From Diadophis punctatus similis (taxonomy: Eukaryota > Chordata > Lepidosauria > Squamata > Dipsadidae): a DNA stretch of 64,000 nt. Location of the stretch: the NCBI GenBank assembly GCA_023053685.1, contig JALIGW010000057.1, positions 1,600,710-1,664,709 on the forward strand. The letters are read 5' to 3'. The notes beneath the pieces were generated by a model. It saw only the letters and a program-made list of their open reading frames with translations. It searched no databases and was not told where the DNA came from. Shown in pieces: positions 34,980-49,400 of the stretch (position 1 is its first letter; each line of letters starts with the position of its first letter). The position numbers were made by a program, and so were the translations under genes.

Positions 34980-37900
34980 GTGGAAGCAGAGTTCCAGGAT
35001 TATGATGAAATCTGCCTCTGCATTTTCCCTCTAGCTGACATTTCCCAGGTGTGTAGAAGCAGAGTTCAGGATTATGCTAAAATCTGTCTTGCAATTTTTC
35101 TCCAGGTGAAATTTTCCAGATGTGGAGAAGCAGAGTTCCAAGATTATGCTGAAATCTGCCTTGCAATTTCTCTCTAGCTGACATTTTCGAGATTTGCGGA
35201 AGCAAAGTTCAAACATTATGCTGAAATCTACAACATCAATTTCTCCCAAGCTAACATTTTCCAGATGTGGAGAAGCAGAGTTCCAGGATTATGCTGAAAT
35301 CTGCCTTCCAATTTCTCTCTAGCTGACATTTTCCAGATGTGCACAAGCAGAGTTCCAGGATTATGGTAAAATCTGCCTCTGCATTTTCCCTCTAGCTGAC
35401 ATTTTCAAGATGTGCAGAAGCAGAGTTCAAAGATTATGCTGAAATATACCACATAAATTTTCCCCAGCTGACATTTTCCAGATGTGCAGTAGAAGAGTTC
35501 CAAGATTATGCTGAAATCTGCCTCTGAATTTTCCCTTTAGCTGACATTTTCAAGGTGTGTAGAAGCAGAGTTCCACGATTATGCTGAAATCAGCCTCTGC
35601 ATTTCTCTTTAGCTGACATTTTCGAGATGTGCAGAAGCAGAGTTCAAACATTATGCTGAAATCTACAACATTAATTTCTCTCTAGCTAACATTTTCCAGA
35701 TGTGCAGAGGCAGAGTTCCAGGATTATGCTGAAATCTGCCTTGCAATTTCTCTCTAGCTGATATTTTCCTGATGTGCGGTAGCAGAGTTCAAAGATTACG
35801 CTGAAATCTGCCTCTGCATTTTCCCTCTAGCTGACATTTTCCAGGTGTGTAGAAGCAGAGTTCCAGGATTATGATGAAATCTGTCTTGCAATTTTTCTCC
35901 AGGTGAAATTTTCCAGATGTGGAGAAGCAGAGGTCCAAGATTATGCTGAAATCTGCCTTGCAATTTCTGTCTAGCTCACATTTTCCAGATTTGCGGAAGC
36001 AGAGCTCAAAGATTATGCTGAAATCTACCACATCAATTTCTCTCTAGCTGACATTTTCCAGATGTGTGGAAGCAGAGTTCCATGATTATGCTGAAATCAG
36101 CCTCTGCATTTTCCCTCTAGCTGACATTTTCCAGACGTGCAGTAGAAGAGTTCAAAGATTATGCTGAAATCTACAACTTCAATTTCTCTAGCTGACATTT
36201 TCCAGATGTGTAGAAGCAGAGTTCCAGGATTATGCTGAAATCTGCCTCTGCATTTTCCCTCTAGCTTACATTTTCCAGATGTGCAGAAGCAGAGTTCCAG
36301 GATTATGCTAAAATCTGCCTCTGCATTTTCTCTCTAGCTGACATTTTCCAGATGTGCAGAAGCAGAGTTCAAAGATGATGCTGAAATCAGCCTCTGCATT
36401 TTCTCTCTAGCTGACATTTTGAGATGTGCGGAAGCAGAGTTCAAACATTATGCTGAAATCTACAACATTAATTTCTCTCTAGCTCACATTTTCCAGATGT
36501 GCAGAAGCAGAGTTCCAGGATTATGCTGAAATATGCCTTGCATTTTCTCTCTAGCTGACATTTTCCAGATGTGCAGAAGCAGAGTTCAAAGATTATGCTG
36601 AAATCTGCCTCTGCATTTTCTCTCTAGCTGACATTTTCGAGACGTGCAGAAGCAGATTTCAAACATTATGCTGAAATCTACAACATCAATTTCTCTCTAG
36701 CTAACATTTTCCAGATGTGCAGAAGTAGAGTTCCAGGATTATGCTGAAATCTGCCTCTGCATTTTCCCTCTAGCTGACATTTTCAAGATGTGAAAAAGCA
36801 GAGTTCAAACATTATGCTGAAATCTACAACTTCAATTTCTCTAGCTGACATTTTCCAGATGTGTGGAAGCAGAGTTCCAGGATTATGCTGAAATCTGCCT
36901 CGGCATTTTCCCTCTGGCTGACATTTTCCAGGTGTGTAGAAGCAGAGTTCAGGATTATGCTAAAATCTGTCTTGCAATTTTTCTCCAGGTGAAATTTTCC
37001 AGATGTGCAGAAGCAGAGTTCAAGGATTATGCTGAAATCTGCCTCTGCATTTTCCCTCTAGCTGACATTTTCCAGAGGTGCAGAAGCAGAGTTCAAAGAT
37101 TATGCTGAAATCTACCACATCAATTTCTTTCTAGCTGACATTTTCCAGGTGTGTGGAAGCAGAGTTCCAAGATTATGCTGACATCTACGACATCAATTCC
37201 TCTCTAGCTGACATTTTCCAGATGTGCAGAAGCAGGGTTCCAGGATTATGCTGAAATCTGCCTCTGCATTTTCCCTCTAGCTGACCTTTTCAAGATGTGA
37301 AAAAGCAGAGTTCAAAGATAATGCTGAAATCTACAACTTCAATTTCTCTAGCTGACATTTTCCAGATGTGTGGAAGCAGAGTTCCAGGATTATGCTGAAA
37401 TCTGCCTCTGCATTTTCCCTTTAGCTGACATTTTCAAGGTGTGTAGAAGCAGAGTTTCAGGATTATGCTGAAATCAGCCTCTGCATTTTCTCTCTAGCTG
37501 AGATTTTCCAGATGTGCAGAAGCAGAGTTCAAACATTATGCTGAAATCTACAACATTAATTTCTCTCTAGCTAAAATTTTCCAGATGTGCAGAAGCAGAG
37601 TTCCAGGATTATGCTGAAATCTGCCTTGCAAGTTCTCTCTATCTGACATTTTCCAGATGTGTGGAAGCAGAGTTTCAGGATTATGCTGAAATCTGTCTTG
37701 CAATTTTTCTCCAGGTGAAATTTTCCAGATGTGGAGAAGCAGAGTTCCAAGATTATGCTTAAATCTGCCTTGCAATTTCTCTCTAGCTGACGTTTTTGAG
37801 ATTTGCGGAAGCAAAGTTCAAACATTATGCTGAAATCTACAACATCAATTTCTCCCTAGCTAACATTTTCCAGATGTGCAGAAGCAGAGTTCCAGGATTA

Positions 37901-40900
37901 TGCTGAAATCTGCCTTCCAATTTCTCTCTAGCTGACATTTTCCAGATGTGCACAAGCAGAGTTCCAGGATTATGCTAAAATCTGCCTCTGCATTTTCTCT
38001 CTAGCTGACATTTTCCAGATGTGCAGAAGCAGAGTTCCAGGATTATGCTGAAATCTGCCTCTGCATTTTCCCTCTAGCTGACATTTTCAAGATGTGAAAA
38101 AGCAGAGTTCAAAGATTATGCTGAAATCTACAACTTCAATTTCTCTAGCTGACATTTTCCAGATGTGTGGAAGCAGAGTTCCAGGATTATGATGAAATCT
38201 GCCTCTGCATTTTCCCTCTAGCTGACATTTCCCAGGTGTGTAGAAGCAGAGTTCAGGATTATGCTGAAATCTGCCTTCCAATTTCTCTCTAGCTGACATT
38301 TTCCAGATGTGCACAAGCAGAGTTCCAGGATTATGGTAAAATCTGCCTCTGCATTTTCCCTCTAGCTGACATTTTCAAGATGTGCAGAAGCAGAGTTCAA
38401 AGATTATGCTGAAATATACCACATAAATTTTCCCCAGCTGACATTTTCCAGATGTGCAGTAGAAGAGTTCCAAGATTATGCTGAAATCTGCCTCTGAATT
38501 TTCCCTTTAGCTGACATTTTCAAGGTGTGTAGAAGCAGAGTTCCACGATTATGCTGAAATCAGCCTCTGCATTTCTCTTTAGCTGACATTTTCGAGATGT
38601 GCAGAAGCAGAGTTCAAACATTATGCTGAAATCTACAACATTAATTTCTCTCTAGCTAACATTTTCCAGATGTGCAGAGGCAGAGTTCCAGGATTATGCT
38701 GAAATCTGCCTTGCAATTTCTCTCTAGCTGATATTTTCCTGATGTGCGGTAGCAGAGTTCAAAGATTACGCTGAAATCTGCCTCTGCATTTTCCCTCTAG
38801 CTGACATTTTCCAGGTGTGTAGAAGCAGAGTTCCAGGATTATGATGAAATCTGTCTTGCAATTTTTCTCCAGGTGAAATTTTCCAGATGTGGAGAAGCAG
38901 AGGTCCAAGATTATGCTGAAATCTGCCTTGCAATTTCTGTCTAGCTCACATTTTCCAGATTTGCGGAAGCAGAGCTCAAAGATTATGCTGAAATCTACCA
39001 CATCAATTTCTCTCTAGCTGACATTTTCCAGATGTGTGGAAGCAGAGTTCCATGATTATGCTGAAATCAGCCTCTGCATTTTCCCTCTAGCTGACATTTT
39101 CCAGACGTGCAGTAGAAGAGTTCAAAGATTATGCTGAAATCTACAACTTCAATTTCTCTAGCTGACATTTTCCAGATGTGTAGAAGCAGAGTTCCAGGAT
39201 TATGCTGAAATCTGCCTCTGCATTTTCCCTCTAGCTTACATTTTCCAGATGTGCAGAAGCAGAGTTCCAGGATTATGCTAAAATCTGCCTCTGCATTTTC
39301 TCTCTAGCTGACATTTTCCAGATGTGCAGAAGCAGAGTTCAAAGATGATGCTGAAATCAGCCTCTGCATTTTCTCTCTAGCTGACATTTTGAGATGTGCG
39401 GAAGCAGAGTTCAAACATTATGCTGAAATCTACAACATTAATTTCTCTCTAGCTCACATTTTCCAGATGTGCAGAAGCAGAGTTCCAGGATTATGCTGAA
39501 ATATGCCTTGCATTTTCTCTCTAGCTGACATTTTCCAGATGTGCAGAAGCAGAGTTCAAAGATTATGCTGAAATCTGCCTCTGCATTTTCTCTCTAGCTG
39601 ACATTTTCGAGACGTGCAGAAGCAGATTTCAAACATTATGCTGAAATCTACAACATCAATTTCTCTCTAGCTAACATTTTCCAGATGTGCAGAAGTAGAG
39701 TTCCAGGATTATGCTGAAATCTGCCTCTGCATTTTCCCTCTAGCTGACATTTTCAAGATGTGAAAAAGCAGAGTTCAAAGATGATGCTGAAATCTACAAC
39801 TTCAATTTCTCTAGCTGACATTTTCCAGATGTGTGGAAGCAGAGTTCCAGGATTATGCTGAAATCTGCCTCTGCATTTTCCCTCTGGCTGACATTTTCCA
39901 GGTGTGTAGAAGCAGAGTTCAGGATTATGCTAAAATCTGTCTTGCAATTTTTCTCCAGGTGAAATTTTCCAGATGTGCAGAAGCAGAGTTCAAGGATTAT
40001 GCTGAAATCTGCCTCTGCATTTTCCCTCTAGCTGACATTTTCCAGAGGTGCAGAAGCAGAGTTCAAAGATTATGCTGAAATCTACCACATCAATTTCTTT
40101 CTAGCTGACATTTTCCAGGTGTGTGGAAGCAGAGTTCCAAGATTATGCTGACATCTACGACATCAATTCCTCTCTAGCTGACATTTTCCAGATGTGCAGA
40201 AGCAGGGTTCCAGGATTATGCTGAAATCTGCCTCTGCATTTTCCCTCTAGCTGACCTTTTCAAGATGTGAAAAAGCAGAGTTCAAAGATAATGCTGAAAT
40301 CTACAACTTCAATTTCTCTAGCTGACATTTTCCAGATGTGTGGAAGCAGAGTTCCAGGATTATGCTGAAATCTGCCTCTGCATTTTCCCTTTAGCTGACA
40401 TTTTCAAGGTGTGTAGAAGCAGAGTTTCAGGATTATGCTGAAATCAGCCTCTGCATTTTCTCTCTAGCTGAGATTTTCCAGATGTGCAGAAGCAGAGTTC
40501 AAACATTATGCTGAAATCTACAACATTAATTTCTCTCTAGCTAAAATTTTCCAGATGTGCAGAAGCAGAGTTCCAGGATTATGCTGAAATCTGCCTTGCA
40601 AGTTCTCTCTATCTGACATTTTCCAGATGTGTGGAAGCAGAGTTTCAGGATTATGCTGAAATCTGTCTTGCAATTTTTCTCCAGGTGAAATTTTCCAGAT
40701 GTGGAGAAGCAGAGTTCCAAGATTATGCTTAAATCTGCCTTGCAATTTCTCTCTAGCTGACGTTTTTGAGATTTGCGGAAGCAAAGTTCAAACATTATGC
40801 TGAAATCTACAACATCAATTTCTCCCTAGCTAACATTTTCCAGATGTGCAGAAGCAGAGTTCCAGGATTATGCTGAAATCTGCCTTCCAATTTCTCTCTA

Positions 40901-41063
40901 GCTGACATTTTCCAGATGTGCACAAGCAGAGTTCCAGGATTATGCTGAAATCTGCCTCTGCATTTTCCCTCTAGCTGACATTTTCAAGATGTGAAAAAGC
41001 AGAGTTCAAAGATTATGCTGAAATCTACAACTTCAATTTCTCTAGCTGACATTTTCCAGATGT
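34980..41063. repeat. Double higher-order unit, second copy, 6084 bp
   Basis: Matches 7731-13814 at offset 27,249 without a length change. A 34980-35249, B 35789-36031, C 36863-37108 (cctcggcatt), D 37548-37825, truncated A 38087-38314, B 38759-39001, C 39833-40078, D 40518-40795. The internal 2,970-bp duplication and ggtaaaatc (near 35,365 and 38,335) are conserved, so that duplication is older than the 27-kb one. Confidence 0.88.
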
Positions 41064-44000
41064 GTGGAAGCAGAGTTCCAGGATTATGATGAAATCTGCC
41101 TCTGCATTTTCCCTCTAGCTGACATTTCCCAGGTGTGTAGAAGCAGAGTTCAGGATTATGCTAAAATCTGTCTTGCAATTTTTCTCCAGGTGAAATTTTC
41201 CAGATGTGGAGAAGCAGAGTTCCAAGATTATGCTGAAATCTGCCTTGCAATTTCTCTCTAGCTGACATTTTCGAGATTTGCGGAAGCAAAGTTCAAACAT
41301 TATGCTGAAATCTACAACATCAATTTCTCCCAAGCTAACATTTTCCAGATGTGGAGAAGCAGAGTTCCAGGATTATGCTGAAATCTGCCTTCCAATTTCT
41401 CTCTAGCTGACATTTTCCAGATGTGCACAAGCAGAGTTCCAGGATTATGCTAAAATCTGCCTCTGCATTTTCCCTCTAGCTGACATTTTCAAGATGTGCA
41501 GAAGCAGAGTTCAAAGATTATGCTGAAATATACCACATAAATTTTCCCCAGCTGACATTTTCCAGATGTGCAGTAGAAGAGTTCCAAGATTATGCTGAAA
41601 TCTGCCTCTGAATTTTCCCTTTAGCTGACATTTTCAAGGTGTGTAGAAGCAGAGTTCCACGATTATGCTGAAATCAGCCTCTGCATTTCTCTTTAGCTGA
41701 CATTTTCGAGATGTGCAGAAGCAGAGTTCAAACATTATGCTGAAATCTACAACATTAATTTCTCTCTAGCTAACATTTTCCAGATGTGCAGAGGCAGAGT
41801 TCCAGGATTATGCTGAAATCTGCCTTGCAATTTCTCTCTAGCTGATATTTTCCTGATGTGCGGTAGCAGAGTTCAAAGATTACGCTGAAATCTGCCTCTG
41901 CATTTTCCCTCTAGCTGACATTTTCCAGGTGTGTAGAAGCAGAGTTCCAGGATTATGATGATATCTGTCTTGCAATTTTTCTCCAGGTGAAATTTTCCAG
42001 ATGTGGAGAAGCAGAGGTCCAAGATTATGCTGAAATCTGCCTTGCAATTTCTGTCTAGCTCACATTTTCCAGATTTGCGGAAGCAGAGCTCAAAGATTAT
42101 GCTGAAATCTACCACATCAATTTCTCTCTAGCTGACATTTTCCAGATGTGCGGAAGCAGAGTTCCATGATTATGCTGAAATCAGCCTCTGCATTTTCCCT
42201 CTAGCTGACATTTTCCAGACGTGCAGTAGAAGAGTTCAAAGATTATGCTGAAATCTACAACTTCAATTTCTCTAGCTGACATTTTCCAGATGTGTAGAAG
42301 CAGAGTTCCAGGATTATGCTGAAATCTGCCTCTGCATTTTCCCTCTAGCTTACATTTTCCAGATGTGCAGAAGCAGAGTTCCAGGATTATGCTAAAATCT
42401 GCCTCTGCATTTTCTCTCTAGCTGACATTTTCCAGATGTGCAGAAGCAGAGTTCAAAGATGATGCTGAAATCAGCCTCTGCATTTTCTCTCTAGCTGACA
42501 TTTTGAGATGTGCGGAAGCAGAGTTCAAACATTATGCTGAAATCTACAACATTAATTTCTCTCTAGCTCACATTTTCCAGATGTGCAGAAGCAGAGTTCC
42601 AGGATTATGCTGAAATATGCCTTGCATTTTCTCTCTAGCTGACATTTTCCAGATGTGCAGAAGCAGAGTTCAAAGATTATGCTGAAATCTGCCTCTGCAT
42701 TTTCTCTCTAGCTGACATTTTCGAGACGTGCAGAAGCAGGTTTTAAACATTATGCTGAAATCTACAACATCAATTTCTCTCTAGCTAACATTTTCCAGAT
42801 GTGCAGAAGTAGAGTTCCAGGATTATGCTGAAATCTGCCTCTGCATTTTCCCTCTAGCTGACATTTTCAAGATGTGAAAAAGCAGAGTTCAAAGATTATG
42901 CTGAAATCTACAACTTCAATTTCTCTAGCTGACATTTTCCAGATGTGTGGAAGCAGAGTTCCAGGATTATGCTGAAATCTGCCTCTGCATTTTCCCTCTG
43001 GCTGACATTTTCCAGGTGTGTAGAAGCAGAGTTCAGGATTATGCTAAAATCTGTCTTGCAATTTTTCTCCAGGTGAAATTTTCCAGATGTGCAGAAGCAG
43101 AGTTCAAGGATTATGCTGAAATCTGCCTCTGCATTTTCCCTCTAGCTGACATTTTCCAGAGGTGCAGAAGCAGAGTTCAAAGATTATGCTGAAATCTACC
43201 ACATCAATTTCTTTCTAGCTGACATTTTCCAGGTGTGTGGAAGCAGAGTTCCAAGATTATGCTGACATCTACGACATCAATTCCTCTCTAGCTGACATTT
43301 TCCAGATGTGCAGAAGCAGGGTTCCAGGATTATGCTGAAATCTGCCTCTGCATTTTCCCTCTAGCTGACCTTTTCAAGATGTGAAAAAGCAGAGTTCAAA
43401 GATAATGCTGAAATCTACAACTTCAATTTCTCTAGCTGACATTTTCCAGATGTGTGGAAGCACAATTCCAGGATTATGCTGAAATCTGCCTCTGCATTTT
43501 CCCTTTAGCTGACATTTTCAAGGTGTGTAGAAGCAGAGTTTCAGGATTATGCTGAAATCAGCCTCTGCATTTTCTCTCTAGCTGAGATTTTCCAGATGTG
43601 CAGAAGCAGAGTTCAAACATTATGCTGAAATCTACAACATTAATTTCTCTCTAGCTAAAATTTTCCAGATGTGCAGAAGCAGAGTTCCAGGATTATGCTG
43701 AAATCTGCCTTGCAAGTTCTCTCTATCTGACATTTTCCAGATGTGTGGAAGCAGAGTTTCAGGATTATGCTGAAATCTGTCTTGCAATTTTTCTCCAGGT
43801 GAAATTTTCCAGATGTGGAGAAGCAGAGTTCCAAGATTATGCTTAAATCTGCCTTGCAATTTCTCTCTAGCTGACGTTTTTGAGATTTGCGGAAGCAAAG
43901 TTCAAACATTATGCTGAAATCTACAACATCAATTTCTCCCTAGCTAACATTTTCCAGATGTGCAGAAGCAGAGTTCCAGGATTATGCTGAAATCTGCCTT

Positions 44001-45557
44001 CCAATTTCTCTCTAGCTGACATTTTCCAGATGTGCACAAGCAGAGTACCAGGATTATGCTAAAATCGGCCTCTGCATTTTCTCTCTAGCTGACATTTTCC
44101 AGATGTGCAGAAGCAGAGTTCAAAGATTATGCTGAAATCTGCCTCTGCATTTTCTCTCTAGCTGACATTTTCGAGACGTGCAGAAGCAGATTTCAAACAT
44201 TATGCTGAAATCTACAACATCAATTTCTCTCTAGCTAACATTTTCCAGATGTGAAGAAGCAGAGTTCCAGGATTATGCTGAAATCTGCCTCTGCATTTTC
44301 CCTCTAGCTGACATTTTCAAGATGTGAAAAAGCAGAGTTCAAAGATTATGCTGAAATCTACAACTTCAATTTCTCTAGCTGACATTTTCCAGATGTGTGG
44401 AAGCAGAGTTCCAGGATTATGCTGAAATCTGCCTCTGCATTTTCCCTCTGGCTGACATTTTCCAGGTGTGTAGAAGCAGAGTTCAGGATTATGCTAAAAT
44501 CTGTCTTGCAATTTTTCTCCAGGTGAAATTTTCCAGATGTGCAGAAGCAGAGTTCAAGGATTATGCTGAAATCTGCCTCTGCATTTTCCCTCTAGCTGAC
44601 ATTTTCCAGAGGTGCAGAAGCAGAGTTCAAAGATTATGCTGAAATCTACCACATCAATTTCTTTCTAGCTGACATTTTCCAGGTGTGTGGAAGCAGAGTT
44701 CCAAGATTATGCTGACATCTACGACATCAATTCCTCTCTAGCTGACATTTTCCAGATGTGCAGAAGCAGGGTTCCAGGATTATGCTGAAATCTGCCTCTG
44801 CATTTTCCCTCTAGCTGACCTTTTCAAGATGTGAAAAAGCAGAGTTCAAAGATAATGCTGAAATCTACAACTTCAATTTCTCTAGCTGACATTTTCCAGA
44901 TGTGTGGAAGCAGAGTTCCAGGATTATGCTGAAATCTGCCTCTGCATTTTCCCTTTAGCTGACATTTTCAAGGTGTGTAGAAGCAGAGTTTCAGGATTAT
45001 GCTGAAATCAGCCTCTGCATTTTCTCTCTAGCTGAGATTTTCCAGATGTGCAGAAGCAGAGTTCAAACATTATGCTGAAATCTACAACATTAATTTCTCT
45101 CTAGCTAAAATTTTCCAGATGTGCAGAAGCAGAGTTCCAGGATTATGCTGAAATCTGCCTTCCAATTTCTCTCTAGCTGACATTTTCCAGATGTGCACAA
45201 GCAGAGTTCCAGGATTATGCTAAAATCTGCCTCTGCATTTTCTCTCTAGCTGACATTTTCCAGATGTGCAGAAGCAGAGTTCAAAGATTATGCTGAAATC
45301 TGCCTCTGCATTTTCTCTCTAGCTGACATTTTCGAGACGTGCAGAAGCAGATTTCAAACATTATGCTGAAATCTACAACATCAATTTCTCTCTAGCTAAC
45401 ATTTTCCAGATGTGAAGAAGCAGAGTTCCAGGATTATGCTGAAATCTGCCTCTGCATTTTCCCTCTAGCTGACATTTTCAAGATGTGAAAAAGCAGAGTT
45501 CAAAGATTATGCTGAAATCTACAACTTCAATTTCTCTAGCTGACATTTTCCAGATGT
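41064..45557. repeat. Unit A-P-B-F-C-D-C, 4494 bp, single-copy form
   Basis: A 41064-41333, B 41873-42115, F near 42,215, C 42947-43192, D 43632-43909, C 44397-44642, then a broken D near 45,050-45,140. This is the unit at 13815-21208 minus 2,900 bp. It keeps the private variants gcacaattcc, gagtaccagg and aaaatcggcc once each. At 42740 gcaggttttaaac replaces gcagattttaaac. 62 monomers. Confidence 0.88.
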
Positions 45558-46498
45558 GTGGAAGCAGAGTTCCAGGATTATGCTGAAATCTGCCTCTGCA
45601 TTTTCCCTCTAGCTGACATTTCCCAGGTGTGTAGAAGCAGAGTTCAGGATTATGCTAAAATCTGTCTTGCAATTTTTCTCCAGGTGAAATTTTCCAGATG
45701 TGGAGAAGCAGAGTTCCAAGATTATGCTGAAATCTGCCTTGCAATTTCTCTCTAGCTGACATTTTCGAGATTTGCGGAAGCAAAGTTCAAACATTATGCT
45801 GAAATCTACAACATCAATTTCTCCCAAGCTAACATTTTGCAGATGTGGAGAAGCAGAGTTCCAGGATTATGCTGAAATCTGCCTTCCAATTTCTCTCTAG
45901 CTGATATTTTCCTGATGTGCGGTAGCAGAGTTCAAAGATTACGCTGAAATCTGCCTCTGCATTTTCCCTCTAGCTGACATTTTCCAGGTGTGTAGAAGCA
46001 GAGTTCCAGGATTATGATGAAATCTGTCTTGCAATTTTTCTCCAGGTGAAATTTTCCAGATGTGGAGAAGCAGAGGTCCAAGATTATGCTGAAATCTGCC
46101 TTGCAATTTCTGTCTAGCTCACATTTTCCAGATTTGCGGAAGCAGAGCTCAAAGATTATGCTGAAATCTACCACATCAATTTCTCTCTAGCTGACATTTT
46201 CCAGATGTGTGGAAGCAGAGTTCCATGATTATGCTGAAATCAGCCTCTGCATTTTCTCTCTAGCTGACATTTTCGAGACGTGCAGAAGCCGATTTCAAAC
46301 ATTATGCTGAAATCTACAACATCAATTTCTCTCTAGCTAACATTTTCCAGATGTGCAGAAGCAGAGTTCCAGGATTATGCTGAAATCTGCCTCTGCATTT
46401 TCCCTCTAGCTGACATTTTCAAGATGTGAAAAAGCAGAGTTCAAAGATTATGCTGAAATCTTCAACTTCAATTTCTCTAGCTGACATTTTCCAGATGT
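45558..46498. repeat. Shortest unit A-B, 941 bp
   Basis: A 45558-45827 is joined directly to B 45932-46174, as at 21.5 kb. After B the sequence leaves the 21.9-kb pattern and takes up the 7.49-kb pattern, with gacgtgcagaagccgattt near 46,285. The next A starts only 13 monomers after this one. A private atcttcaacttc is present near 46,460. Confidence 0.86.
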
Positions 46499-49400
46499 GT
46501 GGAAGCAGAGTTCCAGGATTATGATGAAATCTGCCTCTGCATTTTCCCTCTAGCTGACATTTCCCAGGTGTGTAGAAGCAGAGTTCAGGATTATGCTAAA
46601 ATCTGTCTTGCAATTTTTCTCCAGGTGAAATTTTCCAGATGTGGAGAAGCAGAGTTCCAAGATTATGCTGAAATCTGCCTTGCAATTTCTCTCTAGCTGA
46701 CATTTTCGAGATTTGCGGAAGCAAAGTTCAAACATTATGCTGAAATCTACAACATCAATTTCTCCCAAGCTAACATTTTCCAGATGTGGAGAAGCAGAGT
46801 TCCAGGATTATGCTGAAATCTGCCTTCCAATTTCTCTCTAGCTGACATTTTCCAGATGTGCACAAGCAGAGTTCCAGGATTATGCTAAAATCTGCCTCTG
46901 CATTTTCCCTCTAGCTGACATTTTCAAGATGTGCAGAAGCAGAGTTCAAAGATTATGCTGAAATATACCACATAAATTTTCCCCAGCTGACATTTTCCAG
47001 ATGTGCAGTAGAAGAGTTCCAAGATTATGCTGAAATCTGCCTCTGAATTTTCCCTTTAGCTGACATTTTCAAGGTGTGTAGAAGCAGAGTTCCACGATTA
47101 TGCTGAAATCAGCCTCTGCATTTCTCTTTAGCTGACATTTTCGAGATGTGCAGAAGCAGAGTTCAAACATTATGCTGAAATCTACAACATTAATTTCTCT
47201 CTAGCTAACATTTTCCAGATGTGCAGAGGCAGAGTTCCAGGATTATGCTGAAATCTGCCTTGCAATTTCTCTCTAGCTGATATTTTCCTGATGTGCGGTA
47301 GCAGAGTTCAAAGATTACGCTGAAATCTGCCTCTGCATTTTCCCTCTAGCTGACATTTTCCAGGTGTGTAGAAGCAGAGTTCCAGGATTATGATGATATC
47401 TGTCTTGCAATTTTTCTCCAGGTGAAATTTTCCAGATGTGGAGAAGCAGAGGTCCAAGATTATGCTGAAATCTGCCTTGCAATTTCTGTCTAGCTCACAT
47501 TTTCCAGATTTGCGGAAGCAGAGCTCAAAGATTATGCTGAAATCTACCACATCAATTTCTCTCTAGCTGACATTTTCCAGATGTGCGGAAGCAGAGTTCC
47601 ATGATTATGCTGAAATCAGCCTCTGCATTTTCCCTCTAGCTGACATTTTCCAGACGTGCAGTAGAAGAGTTCAAAGATTATGCTGAAATCTACAACTTCA
47701 ATTTCTCTAGCTGACATTTTCCAGATGTGTAGAAGCAGAGTTCCAGGATTATGCTGAAATCTGCCTCTGCATTTTCCCTCTAGCTGACATTTTCCAGATG
47801 TGCAGAAGCAGAGTTCAAAGATGATGCTGAAATCAGCCTCTGCATTTTCTCTCTAGCTGACATTTTGAGATGTGCGGAAGCAGAGTTCAAACATTATGCT
47901 GAAATCTACAACATTAATTTCTCTCTAGCTCACATTTTCCAGATGTGCAGAAGCAGAGTTCCAGGATTATGCTGAAATATGCCTTGCATTTTCTCTCTAG
48001 CTGACATTTTCCAGATGTGCAGAAGCAGAGTTCAAAGATTATGCTGAAATCTGCCTCTGCATTTTCTCTCTAGCTGACATTTTCGAGACGTGCAGAAGCA
48101 GATTTTAAACATTATGCTGAAATCTACAACATCAATTTCTCTCTAGCTAACATTTTCCAGATGTGCAGAAGTAGAGTTCCAGGATTATGCTGAAATCTGC
48201 CTCTGCATTTTCCCTCTAGCTGACATTTTCAAGATGTGAAAAAGCAGAGTTCAAAGATTATGCTGAAATCTACAACTTCAATTTCTCTAGCTGACATTTT
48301 CCAGATGTGTGGAAGCAGAGTTCCAGGATTATGCTGAAATCTGCCTCTGCATTTTCCCTCTGGCTGACATTTTCCAGGTGTGTAGAAGCAGAGTTCAGGA
48401 TTATGCTAAAATCTGTCTTGCAATTTTTCTCCAGGTGAAATTTTCCAGATGTGCAGAAGCAGAGTTCAAGGATTATGCTGAAATCTGCCTCTGCATTTTC
48501 CCTCTAGCTGACATTTTCCAGAGGTGCAGAAGCAGAGTTCAGGATTATGCTAAAATCTGTCTTGCAATTTTTCTCCAGGTGAAATTTTCCAGATGTGGAG
48601 AAGCAGAGTTCCAAGATTATGCTGAAATCTGCCTTGCAATTTCTCTCTAGCTGACATTTTCGAGATTTGCGGAAGCAAAGTTCAAACATTATGCTGAAAT
48701 CTACAACATCAATTTCTCCCAAGCTAACATTTTCCAATGTGGAGAAGCAGAGTTCCAGGATTATGCTGAAATCTGCCTTCCAATTTCTCTCTAGCTGACA
48801 TTTTCCAGATGTGCACAAGCAGAGTTCCAGGATTATGCTAAAATCTGCCTCTGCATTTTCCCTCTAGCTGACATTTTCAAGATGTGCAGAAGCAGAGTTC
48901 AAAGATTATGCTGAAATATACCACATAAATTTTCCCCAGCTGACATTTTCCAGATGTGCAGTAGAAGAGTTCCAAGATTATGCTGAAATCTGCCTCTGAA
49001 TTTTCCCTTTAGCTGACATTTTCAAGGTGTGTAGAAGCAGAGTTCCACGATTATGCTGAAATCAGCCTCTGCATTTCTCTTTAGCTGACATTTTCGAGAT
49101 GTGCAGAAGCAGAGTTCAAACATTATGCTGAAATCTACAACATTAATTTCTCTCTAGCTAACATTTTCCAGATGTGCAGAGGCAGAGTTCCAGGATTATG
49201 CTGAAATCTGCCTTGCAATTTCTCTCTAGCTGATATTTTCCTGATGTGCGGTAGCAGAGTTCAAAGATTACGCTGAAATCTGCCTCTGCATTTTCCCTCT
49301 AGCTGACATTTTCCAGGTGTGTAGAAGCAGAGTTCCAGGATTATGATGAAATCTGTCTTGCAATTTTTCTCCGGGTGAAATTTTCCAGATGTGGAGAAGC

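Larger units (their letters stand above)
27253..46235. repeat. 27.25-kb super-repeat, copy 2 (colinear part)
   Basis: Nearly identical to 1-21,885. Differences noticed by eye: 53 c versus 27305 g, 988 a versus 28240 g, 5115 c versus 32367 g, 15491 a versus 42740 g, and 21823 a versus 46172 c. There is also a 3-bp deletion near 32,771 (tacatc instead of tacaacatc). This copy has one 2,900-bp unit where copy 1 has two, so the offset falls from 27,249 to 24,349. Colinearity ends just after 46,235, where copy 2 continues with cagcctctgcattttc and copy 1 with tgccttgcaatttc. The difference list is not exhaustive. Confidence 0.92.
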
